Origin: Shinella yambaruensis
GTDB lineage: Bacteria; Pseudomonadota; Alphaproteobacteria; Rhizobiales; Rhizobiaceae
Reading direction: 5' to 3'
Assembly: GCF_022899355.1 (NCBI RefSeq)
Contig: NZ_JALJCK010000004.1
Coordinates: 434,001-498,000, forward strand
DNA length: 64,000 nucleotides
In this document: in pieces, positions 1 to 10,900 of the stretch
Numbering within the stretch: the first letter of the stretch is position 1
Layout: each line of letters starts with the position of its first letter
The notes under the pieces: generated by a model
What the model was told of the DNA's origin: nothing
The model's database searches: none
What the model saw: only the letters and a program-made list of their open reading frames with translations
Translations under genes and position numbers: made by a program

Positions 1-36
1 CTGCTCGTCGGCAGCCTGGTGCGCTCCTTCAGCTAG
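1..36 (+). CDS. fliP: FliP, flagellar export gate protein (3' end only)
   Basis: The window opens inside a reading frame whose last residues are LLVGSLVRSFS before a TAG stop. This matches the end of FliP (E. coli FliP ends LLVGSLAQSFYS), an inner-membrane component of the flagellar type III export gate. A fliP gene just before the flagellins is the usual rhizobial order. Only eleven residues are visible, so the call rests on this tail and the context. The stop codon lies inside the terminal CTAG of a palindromic repeat. Confidence 0.75.
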   Translation: MLVGSLVRSFS

Positions 37-141
37 AGCAATTCCAGCAAAAGTGCGCAGCGGTCTTGCGTCCGGAATTGCGTAAAAACAAATACCTGGA
101 GCGTTTTCGCGATTGAAGAAAAGCGGAAACGCTCCAGGTAT
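34..141. repeat. rhizobial intergenic palindromic element (two hairpins)
   Basis: Two consecutive inverted repeats are visible. GCAATTCC at 38-45 pairs with GGAATTGC at 74-81. An arm at 93-110 (TACCTGGAGCGTTTTCGC) pairs with 123-140 around a 12-base loop, with one mismatch region near the loop. The opening CTAGAGCAATTCC resembles intergenic repeats common in Rhizobiaceae. The element supplies the stop codon of fliP and may act as its transcript end. Confidence 0.7.
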
Positions 142-428
142 TGCGGCAGCAGCGCGACGCGGCCATTCCGGCATTGCTCAAGAGCTCCGGATTTTCTCAA
201 CCGTGAAATTTTACCGGCGGTTAACCATACTTCGCGATCGCTCGAAGGCACTTTGCCCATTTAAGGAGTTGGCAAGGATTGGCTGCGAGTTTTGCTCAGA
301 CACGACGGGTTTGGTATCCCTTCAGATCCCTGGAGAAACCGAGTTGGCATGATGCCGAACCGCCGTAACCGGTAAGTTCCCAGTCCGGTATGTCCCCCAC
401 CAGTATTATGTTCAAAGGGACAACGATA
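142..428 (+). other. leader region of the first flagellin
   Basis: No gene is seen here; the short open frames lack support. The region contains a TTAACCAT half-site at 221-228 and is probably promoter plus 5' untranslated region. An AAGGGA ribosome-binding site lies just before the ATG at 429. Confidence 0.5.
210..228 (+). promoter_or_regulatory. CtrA-type box (degenerate left half)
   Basis: TTTA-N7-TTAACCAT: the right half is a perfect CtrA half-site and the left half has one mismatch to TTAA. The same arrangement precedes the second flagellin. Confidence 0.4.
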
Positions 429-1616
429 ATGACGAGCATTCTCACCAACGCAGCCGCCATGTCTGCTCTCCAGACGCTGCGCTCCATCAACAACGGCATG
501 GAAGATACGCAGGCGCGCGTTTCCTCGGGTCTGCGCGTCGGCAACGCGTCTGACAACGCCGCCTACTGGTCGATTGCGACCACGATGCGTTCCGACAACA
601 TGGCGCTCTCCGCCGTCCAGGACGCTCTCGGCCTCGGCGCCGCCAAGGTCGACACGGCCTATTCCGGCATGGACTCCGCCATCGAAGTCGTCAAGGAGAT
701 CAAGGCCAAGCTGGTCACCGCAACCGAAGACGGCGTCGACAAGGCGAAGGTCCAGGAAGAAATCAAGCAGCTTCAGGATCAGCTGAGAGGGATCGGCGAC
801 GCGGCCTCCTTCTCGGGTGAAAACTGGCTGAAGGCCGACATCACCACCGCCCAGGTCAAGAACGTCGTCGGCTCCTTCGTGCGCGACGACAGCGGCAATG
901 TCTCTGTCAAGAAGATCGACTACACCCTCGACACCAACACGGTTCTGTTCGACACCGGCGGCGACACGGGCATCCTCGATCAGACCCGGGACATCAGCGG
1001 CCCCTCCGTCACGCTGAACATCAACGTCGGCGGCGTCACCACTGCGGAAACCGTAAAGGCGTTCACGACGGATGACATCATCGCGTCGGGTGCTGGCGCC
1101 TCCGCCTTCGATGGCAACTATGCCAACGACGGTGCAGCGAGCTACGTCAAGGTCGCGGACAACACCTGGGTTCTGGCGGTCGACCAGTCGACGGTTCCCG
1201 ATCAGGAAGTTGCCTACACGGACTCGAGCAGCGCCCTGTGGGCGGTCGATATCGCTGGCGGCGCTGCCGCTCTGGCGGCCACTGCGGTCCAGCAGTCGGT
1301 CGACAATCTCGACATCACGACGATCACGACGGATGCACAGCTCAGCAATCTCATCCAGATGGTCGACGATGCACTGACGACCATGACCAGTGCTGCCGCC
1401 TCGCTCGGTTCGATCTCTTCGCGCATCGACCTGCAGTCCGAGTTCGTCTCCAAGCTCACCGAATCAATCGACAAGGGCGTCGGTCGCCTGGTCGATGCGG
1501 ACATGAACGAGGAATCGACCCGCCTGAAGGCACTGCAGACCCAGCAGCAGCTCGCCATCCAGTCGCTGTCGATCGCCAACTCGGCTTCGCAGAACGTCCT
1601 GTCGCTGTTCCGTTAA
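429..1616 (+). CDS. fla: flagellin (first copy)
   Basis: 395-residue flagellin, the filament subunit exported by the flagellar type III system. The N-terminal coiled D0/D1 region (about residues 1-140, starting MTSILTN) and the C-terminal D1/D0 region (about 300-395, with the conserved NEESTRLKALQTQQQL block and ending SLFR) flank a variable centre. Length and sequence match the complex flagellins of Sinorhizobium/Agrobacterium. An ATG at 390 would add 13 residues, but the start at 429 gives the MTSILTN beginning shared by the other two copies and follows an AAGGGA ribosome-binding site. The centre is close to the second copy (VLFDTGGDTGILDQ shared), which suggests duplication. The allele letter cannot be assigned from sequence alone. 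Confidence 0.95.
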   Translation: MTSILTNAAAMSALQTLRSINNGMEDTQARVSSGLRVGNASDNAAYWSIATTMRSDNMALSAVQDALGLGAAKVDTAYSGMDSAIEVVKEIKAKLVTATEDGVDKAKVQEEIKQLQDQLRGIGDAASFSGENWLKADITTAQVKNVVGSFVRDDSGNVSVKKIDYTLDTNTVLFDTGGDTGILDQTRDISGPSVTLNINVGGVTTAETVKAFTTDDIIASGAGASAFDGNYANDGAASYVKVADNTWVLAVDQSTVPDQEVAYTDSSSALWAVDIAGGAAALAATAVQQSVDNLDITTITTDAQLSNLIQMVDDALTTMTSAAASLGSISSRIDLQSEFVSKLTESIDKGVGRLVDADMNEESTRLKALQTQQQLAIQSLSIANSASQNVLSLFR

Positions 1617-1671
1617 TACGGGATCCCGGGAACAAGGGCGGGCGGTGGCTGACCGCACGCCTGACCCAACT

Positions 1672-1710
1672 GAGCCGCGTTTCCGAAAGGGGCGCGGCTT
1701 TAGTTTTTTC
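1672..1710 (+). terminator. rho-independent terminator of the first flagellin
   Basis: GCCGCG at 1674-1679 pairs with CGCGGC at 1693-1698. The stem is followed by a T-rich run (TTTAGTTTTTT). Confidence 0.8.
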
Positions 1711-1945
1711 TTAACCTTGCTGCGTTACGCGCGCACGCGCGAGGGTTGTGATATTGCACGGCCGGTGCAGCGATTTTTCCGCCGCTTAGCAGTTCGTTAA
1801 CCATGATCACGTTAGCTAAAGCCATCGAAGCGGCGGGCTGACTTCCTGGGGAAGATGGAGCTTGGCAGGCATGACGCCGACCGTTGTTTCCCCGGTGTGA
1901 CCGGAATGTCCCTTCTCTTTCAGCCAATCAAGGGGCACCCAATTA
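1711..1945 (+). other. leader region of the second flagellin
   Basis: With the terminator, 1617-1945 makes a 329-base gap without a gene. It holds a short inverted repeat of GCGC type near 1728-1742, a TTAACCAT half-site at 1797-1804, and an AAGGGG ribosome-binding site at 1930-1935 before the ATG at 1946. Confidence 0.5.
1786..1804 (+). promoter_or_regulatory. CtrA-type box (degenerate left half)
   Basis: TTAG-N7-TTAACCAT, with the spacing expected for a CtrA site and one mismatch in the left half. It lies about 140 bases before the second flagellin start. Confidence 0.4.
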
Positions 1946-3142
1946 ATGACGAGCATTCTCACCAACGTCGCGGCCATGTCCGCGCTCCAGACCCTGCGCT
2001 CCATCGGCTCCAATATGGAAGAAACGCAGGGACGCGTCTCCTCCGGCATGCGCGTCGGCACTGCCTCTGACAACGCTGCCTACTGGTCGATCGCCACCAC
2101 GATGCGTTCCGACAACATGGCGCTTTCCGCCGTTCAGGACGCCCTCGGCCTCGGCGCCGCCAAGGTCGACACCGCCTATGCCGGCATGGAGTCCGCCATC
2201 GAAGTCGTCAAGGAAATCAAGGCCAAGCTCGTTGCCGCGACTGAAGACGGCGTCGACAAGGCGAAGATCCAGGAAGAAATCGACCAGCTCCAGGACCAGC
2301 TTGTCAGCATTTCCCAGGCGGCTTCCTTCTCGGGCGAAAACTGGCTTCAGACAGACCTGACGGCCGCTTCCGGTTCCGAAATGAAGAGCATCGTGGGTTC
2401 CTTCGTGCGCGACGAAGCGGGCAACGTTTCGGTCAAGAAGGTCGACTACGAGCTCAGCACCTCCACGGTTCTGTTCGACACCGGCGGCGATACGGGCATC
2501 CTCGATCAGGTCAGGGACATCAGCGGTCCTTCCGCCACCTTGAACATCAATGTCGGCGGTGTCACCTCTCCGGTAACCGTCAAGTCGTTCACGACGGATG
2601 ACATCATCGCGTCGGGTCTCGGCGCATCCACCTTCGATGGCAGCTATGCCAACGACGGTACGGACAACTACGTCAAGGTTGCGGACAATACCTGGGTTCT
2701 GGCGGTCGACCAGTCGACGGTCCCCGATCAGGAAGTTGTCTACACGGACTCGAGCGCCGGCCTGTGGGCGGTCGACATCCCCGGCGGTCAGGCCGCTCTG
2801 GCGGCGACTGCGGTCGAACAGTCTGTCGACAATCTCGATATCACGGCAATCACGACGGCCGAACAGCTCGGCAATCTCATCCAGATGGTCGACGATGCCT
2901 TGACGATGATGACCAGCGCGGCTGCCGACCTTGGTTCGATTACCATGCGCATCGACCTGCAGGGAGATTTCGTCAAGAAGCTGACGGAATCCATCGACAA
3001 GGGCGTCGGCCGCCTGGTCGATGCCGACATGAACGAAGAATCGACCCGCCTGAAGGCATTGCAGACCCAGCAGCAGCTCGCCATCCAGTCGCTGTCGATC
3101 GCCAACTCGGCTTCGGAAAGCATCCTCACGCTCTTCCGTTGA
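1946..3142 (+). CDS. fla: flagellin (second copy)
   Basis: 398-residue flagellin starting MTSILTN and ending TLFR, with the same conserved terminal blocks as the first copy and a closely similar centre (ILDQVRDISGPS, TVKSFTTDDIIASG). The ATG at 1946 is preceded by AAGGGG with a 10-base gap. It is probably transcribed on its own: a terminator precedes it and another follows it. Rhizobial complex filaments are mixtures of several flagellins, so co-assembly with the other two copies is expected from the family but is not shown here. Confidence 0.95.
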   Translation: MTSILTNVAAMSALQTLRSIGSNMEETQGRVSSGMRVGTASDNAAYWSIATTMRSDNMALSAVQDALGLGAAKVDTAYAGMESAIEVVKEIKAKLVAATEDGVDKAKIQEEIDQLQDQLVSISQAASFSGENWLQTDLTAASGSEMKSIVGSFVRDEAGNVSVKKVDYELSTSTVLFDTGGDTGILDQVRDISGPSATLNINVGGVTSPVTVKSFTTDDIIASGLGASTFDGSYANDGTDNYVKVADNTWVLAVDQSTVPDQEVVYTDSSAGLWAVDIPGGQAALAATAVEQSVDNLDITAITTAEQLGNLIQMVDDALTMMTSAAADLGSITMRIDLQGDFVKKLTESIDKGVGRLVDADMNEESTRLKALQTQQQLAIQSLSIANSASESILTLFR

Positions 3143-3177
3143 TCGGAAGACGGCCGGATCTTTCAAGGTTCTCGGAA

Positions 3178-3205
3178 GGCCCCGGTTTACCGGGGCCTTC
3201 TTTCG
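3178..3205 (+). terminator. terminator between converging flagellin and glf genes
   Basis: GGCCCCGG at 3178-3185 and CCGGGGCC at 3190-3197 form a perfect 8-bp stem with a TTTA loop, followed on the plus strand by TTCTTTCGTTTCG. The stem is symmetrical and could also stop the minus-strand operon that ends at 3221. Confidence 0.8.
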
Positions 3206-3220
3206 TTTCGTCCGGGCGCC

Positions 3221-4390
<1,170 letters not shown>

Positions 4391-5683
4391 TCAGCCTGCT
4401 GCGCGCAGGGCGAGCTGTGGCTTCTCGTCGGCCGGGAAGAGACGCTCGCGCATGAGCGCCTCATAGGCGGCGACAAGCGGGCTCGGATCCCAGCCGCGCT
4501 CCTGCGGGCCGAAGCTCAGGTGGCTGACGGTGAAGTCCGAATAGATCGCCGTCGGCCGTTGCAGGAGCGTCGGAACGCCGATGGTCAGCGCGTGTTCGTC
4601 GTCGCCCTGGGGCAGGGCCATGTGCACGAGGTCGCGGCCGAGCCAGGCGATGAAGTTGATCGACTGCCGCTCCGTCCAGTCGACGACCCTGGCGGGAAGG
4701 GCGAGGGTCCTGCCGCCCTGGCCGAGGAAGAAGTCGTGCAGCTTCACGGCCCGCTCGGCGCTCTCCCAGAGGCTGCCGCCGAAGCCGCCCGGCGGCAGCT
4801 CGAAATGGCCGACGCCCGGCGGAATGGAGCCGGCCGCCTGCTGGAAATAGGCACAGACGCCGTTGTTCACCACATTGGCCGAGACGACGAAGTAATGCGG
4901 ATTGTTCCGGCGGAACTGGATGAAGCCGTCCAGCTCGTCGATGTCGAGATAGACGATGTCGTCGTCGCATTTCAGGAACACCGCGTCGGAAAAGGCCGCG
5001 AGCTGCGTGGCGTAGTAGTCGTAGGCCTGCCAGTAGGGCATCTGCTCGTTCGGATTGCCGATATAGCGCCGCGTGGCCGCACCGGCGTCGCAAAGCTCGA
5101 GGTCCGCGCCCCAGCCGCCGCGCATCTGCACGCTTGCGCCGGCGGAAAAGGCGAGTTCCGGCCAACTGCCGATGGTGACGTTGTTGACGTGCAGCGTCGG
5201 CGTGCCGGCCGCGTCGAGCGATAGCACGACATCGTTCGCTCGGCCGGGCGAGAGCACGCCGGGCGTCGGTGCGCTCCACAGGTTGGTGTCGTCGCCGCGC
5301 TCGGGGTTGTGCAGCTTTTCGCGCGGGATCTTGCGCATCGCCGAATGGGTGTTCTTCCAGCCGCCGACCACGAATTCATAGTGCTCGTTCGGGCGGTCGT
5401 GCGGGGTGAGGGTGATGTGCAGGTCGTGCCTTATGCGCGCGCTGGTGCGGAACGAGGCCTGGCGCGAGACGCTGCCGACCGGCTGGTAGGGCACCTTCGC
5501 ACCCATGTAGCGCACCGGGCCAAACTCCCGGCTCACCCAGGCGTGGTCCTCGGCCGAGCGGGTGAAGTCCCAGATGTGCCACTCGTCGATGATCCCGAGG
5601 TCCATCGCCCGGCGGACATATTGGGTGAGGATTTCCATCCGCTTCTGCCGTCCGGCAAAGGTCACCAGGATTACGGGGGTCAT
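4391..5683 (-). CDS. glycosyltransferase with an inserted Methyltransf_FA-like domain
   Basis: 430-residue protein. Residues 1-60 (start MTPVILVTFAGRQKRM) and about 206-430 look like one nucleotide-sugar glycosyltransferase domain: DAVFLKCDDDIVYLD carries an acidic DDD motif at 240-242, followed by YFVVSANVVNNGVCAYF. Between them, about residues 65-205, lies a beta-rich segment with ITLTP and YEFVVGGWKNTHSAMRK, recalling the farnesoic-acid-methyltransferase-like fold PF12248 (EIVIGGW-N-S-IR signature). The segment probably binds carbohydrate; I infer this. No signal peptide is seen, so it is probably cytoplasmic. It lies 47 bases after the GT41 gene and 12 bases before glf. The donor and acceptor are unknown. 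Confidence 0.75.
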   Translation of the reverse strand: MTPVILVTFAGRQKRMEILTQYVRRAMDLGIIDEWHIWDFTRSAEDHAWVSREFGPVRYMGAKVPYQPVGSVSRQASFRTSARIRHDLHITLTPHDRPNEHYEFVVGGWKNTHSAMRKIPREKLHNPERGDDTNLWSAPTPGVLSPGRANDVVLSLDAAGTPTLHVNNVTIGSWPELAFSAGASVQMRGGWGADLELCDAGAATRRYIGNPNEQMPYWQAYDYYATQLAAFSDAVFLKCDDDIVYLDIDELDGFIQFRRNNPHYFVVSANVVNNGVCAYFQQAAGSIPPGVGHFELPPGGFGGSLWESAERAVKLHDFFLGQGGRTLALPARVVDWTERQSINFIAWLGRDLVHMALPQGDDEHALTIGVPTLLQRPTAIYSDFTVSHLSFGPQERGWDPSPLVAAYEALMRERLFPADEKPQLALRAAG

Positions 5684-5730
5684 GCTGTCCTCGTCATTCA
5701 GAACTTCGGGTTGCGGGTGGAGCCGGGCGG

Positions 5731-7779
5731 TCAGGCGGCCGGCGCCGGCCAGAGGCGGGCGTCGGGCGAGAGCGGGGCGTGTTCGTCGAGGCTGGCAAGC
5801 GCCGCGCGATAGCGCTGCCGGTAGGCCTCGTCCTCCTCGAATTCGATGCCGGCAGCGGCAAGCTCGGCGCCGACCTCGTAATAGACGTCGAGGTTGCGCA
5901 GGTCGGGCACGGGCGTTTCGCCGCGTTCGGCATCGCCCTGCATCTGCCAGTAGAGCTCCTCAAGGCGGCGGGCGAGGCCGGGCATGTCGCGCAGTGCACA
6001 GGTCTCGCGCTGGCGCTGGAGCGAGAGCTTCACCGCCGCGAGGCTCGCCGGGTTCCGGGCGAAGGCGACGGCCTTCTGCACGTAGTCGTCCGGGCCCGAG
6101 CAGATCATCTCGGGAATGCCGGCCGCCGCGACGATGCTGGCGCAGAAGCGCGAGGCGAAGCTCTTGCCCGCGATGGTCAATACCGGCAGGCCCTGCGTGA
6201 TGGCATCGGCCGCGGTGGAATGGGCGCCGTAGGGGAAGGTGTCGAGGAAGAGATCGGCAAGGCCGATGCGGGCGAGATGGTCGGGGTTCTGCGTCTTGCC
6301 GGCGAAGACGATGCGCTCCGGCGCAACGCCGTTCTGCCCCGCGATCTGCTTCAGGCGCTCGTTGACGCTGTCGTCGCCGGCGAGCAGCCACAGCACGCTG
6401 CCGGGCGTTGCCAGCAGGATCGCCATCCAGCGGCCAAAGCAGGCGGCGGTGATCTTCTGCATGCCGTTGAAGCTTGCGAAGACGAAGGCGTTTTCCGGCA
6501 GGCCGACGCTGGCGCGCGTCGGGCGCGGCGAGACCGCGCGCTTGCGGTCCACCGGCTGGTTGCAGGCGATGCGCAGGACCTTCTCGGTGTAGTAGATCTC
6601 GTTTTCCGGCGGCACGATGTGTTCGTCGGCGATCATGTACTGGTGGTAAGGGCTTGCCATGGTGCCCGGATAGCCGCAGAAGTTCACGATTACGGGCGCC
6701 GGCCGGTAGGCGAAGATCTTGGTGCGGGCATGCTTGGTGTAGCCGTTGACGTCGACGAGCACGTCGATCTCGTCGGCGGCGATCTGGCGGGCGGCGTCGA
6801 TGTCGCTGAGCGCGGCGATGTCGCGCCAATGGTCGACCGCCAGCTTGATGCGGGCCTGAGTCTGGTCGAGCGGTGCCGGATCGCCGCAATAATAGGCGAA
6901 GATCTCGACGCTCGTCTTGTCATGCAGTTCGAGCACTTCGCTGAGCGCGAAGCCCACGGCGTGCTGGCGCAGGTCCGAGGAGACGTAACCGACGCGCAGC
7001 CGCTGCCCGGTCCCCGATTTCTGCCGCACCGGACTGCGCGTGAAGTCCTGAAGATCGGCCGGTCGGCCGACATTCGTGCGGCAGTAGCGATGGGCCTTGG
7101 CCAGGTGGAACAGGGGATCGTCCGCATAGCAGGCGATCGTCATGGACGAGGTCGCGTCCATGAAATGGCGCGGCGTGACGTGAAGGGAGGGTGTGAAGAC
7201 CGGCCATTTGCACTGGCGCATGCGCAGCGAGATCCAGTGCTGCGCCGCCTCGGTGCGCGACGGCTGCAGCTCCATGGCCTGCCAGAGGGCGGCTTCGGCC
7301 TCCTCCAGGTGCCCGGTGCCTTCCAGCACGCGGCCGATATGCTGGAGGCTGAGCAGGCGGTTGCTGATCCTGTCCGGCGTGACGTCGGCGGTCGCATCGG
7401 CATAGACGCGCCATTGCTGGACGGCCTGGCCCGTCAGGCCGCAATCCTCCAGCGACCTGCCGAGATTGATATGGGCCTGGCCGAACTGCGGGTTGATGCG
7501 CACGGCGGCGCGAAGGGCGTGCAGCGCGCCGGCAGCATCGCCGGCCTTCGACAGCGAGACCGCATAGTTGAAATAGGCAAGATGCAGCAGCGGGTTATTG
7601 TCGTTGAAGGCGATCCAGATCTTGTAGAGTTCGCCTGCCTGTGCCGTCGCTCCGGCCGCCGTCAGGCTTTCCGTCGTCTGGAACAGGTCGGCCAGCGAGA
7701 GCTGCTGGTTGCGGGCCCGCCCGAGCAGATTGAGGAACGCCGTGGCGGGATCGGCAAGAATGGGGGTGCTGACGGTCAT
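5731..7779 (-). CDS. TPR protein with O-GlcNAc-transferase-like (GT41) domain
   Basis: 682 residues from the ATG at 7779 (an upstream TTG at 7794 is a weaker choice; AGGA precedes the ATG). Residues about 1-200 hold TPR-like helical repeats (NPQFGQAHINLGRSLED). The rest matches the OGT catalytic region: RLRVGYVSSDLRQHAVGF with the active-site-region His, VDVNGYTKHAR, RPAPVIVNFCGYPGT, FNGMQKI with the donor-binding Lys, and DLFLDTFPYGAHSTAADA followed by PVLT and ASR. GT41 enzymes move a sugar from a UDP donor to Ser/Thr hydroxyls of proteins, usually in the cytoplasm. It follows the octapeptide-repeat gene in the same direction, so that Ser/Thr-rich protein or the flagellins are candidate acceptors. 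Confidence 0.88.
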   Translation of the reverse strand: MTVSTPILADPATAFLNLLGRARNQQLSLADLFQTTESLTAAGATAQAGELYKIWIAFNDNNPLLHLAYFNYAVSLSKAGDAAGALHALRAAVRINPQFGQAHINLGRSLEDCGLTGQAVQQWRVYADATADVTPDRISNRLLSLQHIGRVLEGTGHLEEAEAALWQAMELQPSRTEAAQHWISLRMRQCKWPVFTPSLHVTPRHFMDATSSMTIACYADDPLFHLAKAHRYCRTNVGRPADLQDFTRSPVRQKSGTGQRLRVGYVSSDLRQHAVGFALSEVLELHDKTSVEIFAYYCGDPAPLDQTQARIKLAVDHWRDIAALSDIDAARQIAADEIDVLVDVNGYTKHARTKIFAYRPAPVIVNFCGYPGTMASPYHQYMIADEHIVPPENEIYYTEKVLRIACNQPVDRKRAVSPRPTRASVGLPENAFVFASFNGMQKITAACFGRWMAILLATPGSVLWLLAGDDSVNERLKQIAGQNGVAPERIVFAGKTQNPDHLARIGLADLFLDTFPYGAHSTAADAITQGLPVLTIAGKSFASRFCASIVAAAGIPEMICSGPDDYVQKAVAFARNPASLAAVKLSLQRQRETCALRDMPGLARRLEELYWQMQGDAERGETPVPDLRNLDVYYEVGAELAAAGIEFEEDEAYRQRYRAALASLDEHAPLSPDARLWPAPAA

Positions 7780-7941
7780 GACATCCTGCGGCAAGGGGGC
7801 CTGCTGGCCGGGCTGTTGAACGGCTCGGAAGGAGCTCGTCTGCCTTGCTATCGGAGTTGACTTGCGTCGGGCTGGTCGTTTTGCGCGAAGGGAAGGCCGC
7901 CATGTCCCGCGGATTGCAGCGCCGGGCGGGCGGAAGATGGC

Positions 7942-7967
7942 GGCGGCGCGGTTTCGGCCGCGCCGCC
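7942..7967 (-). terminator. strong hairpin after the octad-repeat gene
   Basis: GGCGGCGCGG at 7942-7951 pairs perfectly with CCGCGCCGCC at 7958-7967 around a 6-base loop, 12 bases after the stop of the repeat gene. No T-tract follows on the minus strand. It could stabilise the 3' end or partly terminate, so that less message reaches the downstream glycosyltransferases. It lies in the 199-base gap 7780-7978, which holds no other gene. Confidence 0.5.
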
Positions 7968-7978
7968 GGATGTCAATA

Positions 7979-10900
7979 TTAGATCGCGGCGTAAGCCTGG
8001 ATCACGGCTTCGACCTGCGCCGAGTTCATGGCGGCGATCTGCTCGGCCTTGAGGGCCATGATCTGGGCGGAGTCGAGGGCTGCTATGTCCTCGGTGGCCA
8101 GACCCTGCAGGGCCTTCAGGCCGATGGCAGCGATCTCTTCGGTCGTGAACGTCTTGATGTCGTCCGAGCTCATCGCCTGCAGGGCGGCGGCGCTGAGGCC
8201 GGCGATCTGCGTGCTGGTGAGGGCGGCAACCTGCGTCGTCGACAGGGCCTCGATCTGGCCGCTGGTCAGGGCTGCGATCTGCTTGGTGTCGAGAGCTGCG
8301 ATCTGGCCGGTGCTGAGGGCCGCGATCTGCGTGCTGTTGACCGAAGCGATCTGCTTGGCGCTCAGGCCGGCGATCTGGCCGGTGCTGAGGGCTGCAAGCT
8401 GGCCGGTGGACAGGGCATTCAGCTGGGTGCTGGTGAGGGCACCGACCTGCTTGCTGTCGAGGGCCGCGATGGCTGCCGTCGTGATGCCGGCGAGCGCCGC
8501 GGTTTCGAGGCCGGCCAGCGCCTTGACGTTGATGGCCGCGAGCTCATCCGTGCTGAACAGGGCCAGTTCCGCCGAGTCGATGGTCTTCAGGGCGGCGGCG
8601 CTGAGGGCTGCGACCTGCGAGCTCGTCAGGGCGGCGACCTGTGCCGTCGAAAGCGCTGCGGCCTGGCTGCTCGTCAGGGCCGCGATCTGCTTGGAGTCGA
8701 GAGCTGTGATCTGGCCGGTGCTGAGGGCCGCGATCTGTGTGCTGCTGACCGAAGCGATCTGCTTGGCGCTCAGGCCGGCGAGCTGGCCGGTCGTGAGGGC
8801 CGCGAGCTGGCCGGTGGACAGGGCATTGAACTGGGCGCTGGAGAGGGCACCGATCTGCTTGCTGTCGAGGGCTGCGATGGCTGCCGTCGTGATGCCGGCG
8901 AGCGCCGCGGTTTCGAGGCCGGCCAGCGCCTTGACGTTGATGGCCGCCAGTTCATCCGTGCTGAAGAGAGCCAGTTCCGCCGAGTCGATGGTCTTCAGGG
9001 CGGCGGCGCTGAGGGCTGCGACCTGCGAGCTCGTCAGGGCGGCGACCTGCGCCGTCGACAGGGCTGCTGCCTGGCCGCTGGTCAGGGCACCGACCTGGGC
9101 GCTCGACAGGCCGGCAATCTGGCCGGTGCTGAGGGCTGCGATCTGCGTGCTGTTGATCGAAGCGATCTGCTTGGCGCTCAGGCCGGCGATCTGGCCGGTC
9201 GCGAGGGCCGCGAGCTGGTCGGTGGACAGGGCATTCAGCTGGGTGCTGGTGAGGGCACCGACCTGCTTGCTGCCAAGGGCGCCGATGGCCGCCGTCGTGA
9301 TGCCGGCGAGTGCCGAGGCTTCGAGACCGGCAAGGGCCTTGACGTTGATGGCCGCCAGCTCATCCGTGCTGAACAGGCCGAGCTCCGCGGCATCGATGGT
9401 CTTGAGCGTTGCCGCGCTGAGGGCAGCGACCTGCGAGCTCGTCAGGGCGGCGACCTGCGCCGTCGACAGGGCTGCCGCCTGACTGCTGGTCAGGGCGCCG
9501 ACCTGGGCGCTCGACAGGCCGGCGATCTGGCCGGTGCTGAGGGCTGCGATCTGCGTCGAGCCGATCGTGGCGACCTGCTTTGCACTCAGGCCGGCGATCT
9601 GACCGGTCGTGAGGGCCGCGAGCTGGTCGGTCGACAGGGCATTCAGCTGGGTGCTGGTGAGGGCACCGACCTGCTTGCTGCCGAGGGCGGCGATGGCCGC
9701 CGTCGTGATGCCGGCAAGCGCCGAGGCCTCGAGGCCGGCGAGGGCCTTGACGTTGATGGCCGCCAGTTCATCCGTGCTGAAGAGGGCCAGTTCCGCCGAG
9801 TCGACCGTCTTGAGGGCGGCGGCGCTGAGGGCCGCGACCTGCGAGCTCGTCAGGGCTGCGACCTGTGCCGTCGACAGGGCTGCTGCCTGGCCGCTGGTCA
9901 GGGCGCCGATCTGGGCGCTGCCCAGCGAGGCGATCTGGCCGGTGCTGAGGGCTGCGATCTGGGTCGAGCTGATCGTTGCGACCTGCTTGGCGCTCAGGCC
10001 GGCAAGCTGACCGGTGCTGAGGGCCGCGAGCTGGCCGGTGGATAGGGCATTGAACTGGGCGCTGGTGAGGGCACCGATCTGCTTGCTGTCGAGGGCGCCG
10101 ATGGCTGCCGTCGTGATGCCGGCGAGTGCCGCGGCGTCGAGGCCGGCGAGGGCCTTGACGTTGATGGCCGCGAGCTCATCCGTGCTGAAGAGGGCGAGTT
10201 CCGCCGAATCGATGGTCTTCAGGGCGGCGGCGCTGAGCGCTGCGGCCTGCGAGCTGGTGAGCGCGGCAATCTGTGCCGTCGACAGGGCCGCTGCCTGGCC
10301 GCTGGTCAGGGCACCGATCTGGGCGCTGCCCAGCGAGGCGATCTGGCCGGTGCTGAGAGCGGCGATCTGGGTCGAGCTGATCGTGGCGACCTGCTTGGCG
10401 CTCAGGCCGGCGATCTGGCCGGTCGTGAGGGCTGCGAGCTGGTCGGTCGACAGGGCGTTGAGCTGGCCGCTGGAGAGCGCGGCGATCTGGCCGGTGCCGA
10501 GGGCGCCGATGGCCGCCGTCGTGATGCCGGCAAGAGCCCCGGTGCTGAGACCGGCGAGGGCCTTGGCGTTGATGGCAGCCAGTTCGTCGGTGCTGAACAG
10601 GGCCAGTTCCGCCGAATCGATGGTCTTCAGGGCGGCAGCGCTGAGCGCTGCGACCTGCGAGCTCGTCAGGGCGGCGACCTGCGCCGTCGACAGGGCGGCC
10701 GCCTGGCCGCTGGTCAGGGCACCGATCTGGGCGCTCGACAGGCCGGCGATCTGGCCGGTGCCGAGAGCGGCGACCTGGGTCGAGCTGAGCGTTGCAACCT
10801 GCTTGGCGCTCAGGCCGGCAAGCTGGCCGGTGCCGAGCGCTGCGACCTGGCCGGTGGACAGGGCATTGAGCTGGGTGCTGGAGAGAGCAGCGATCTGGCC

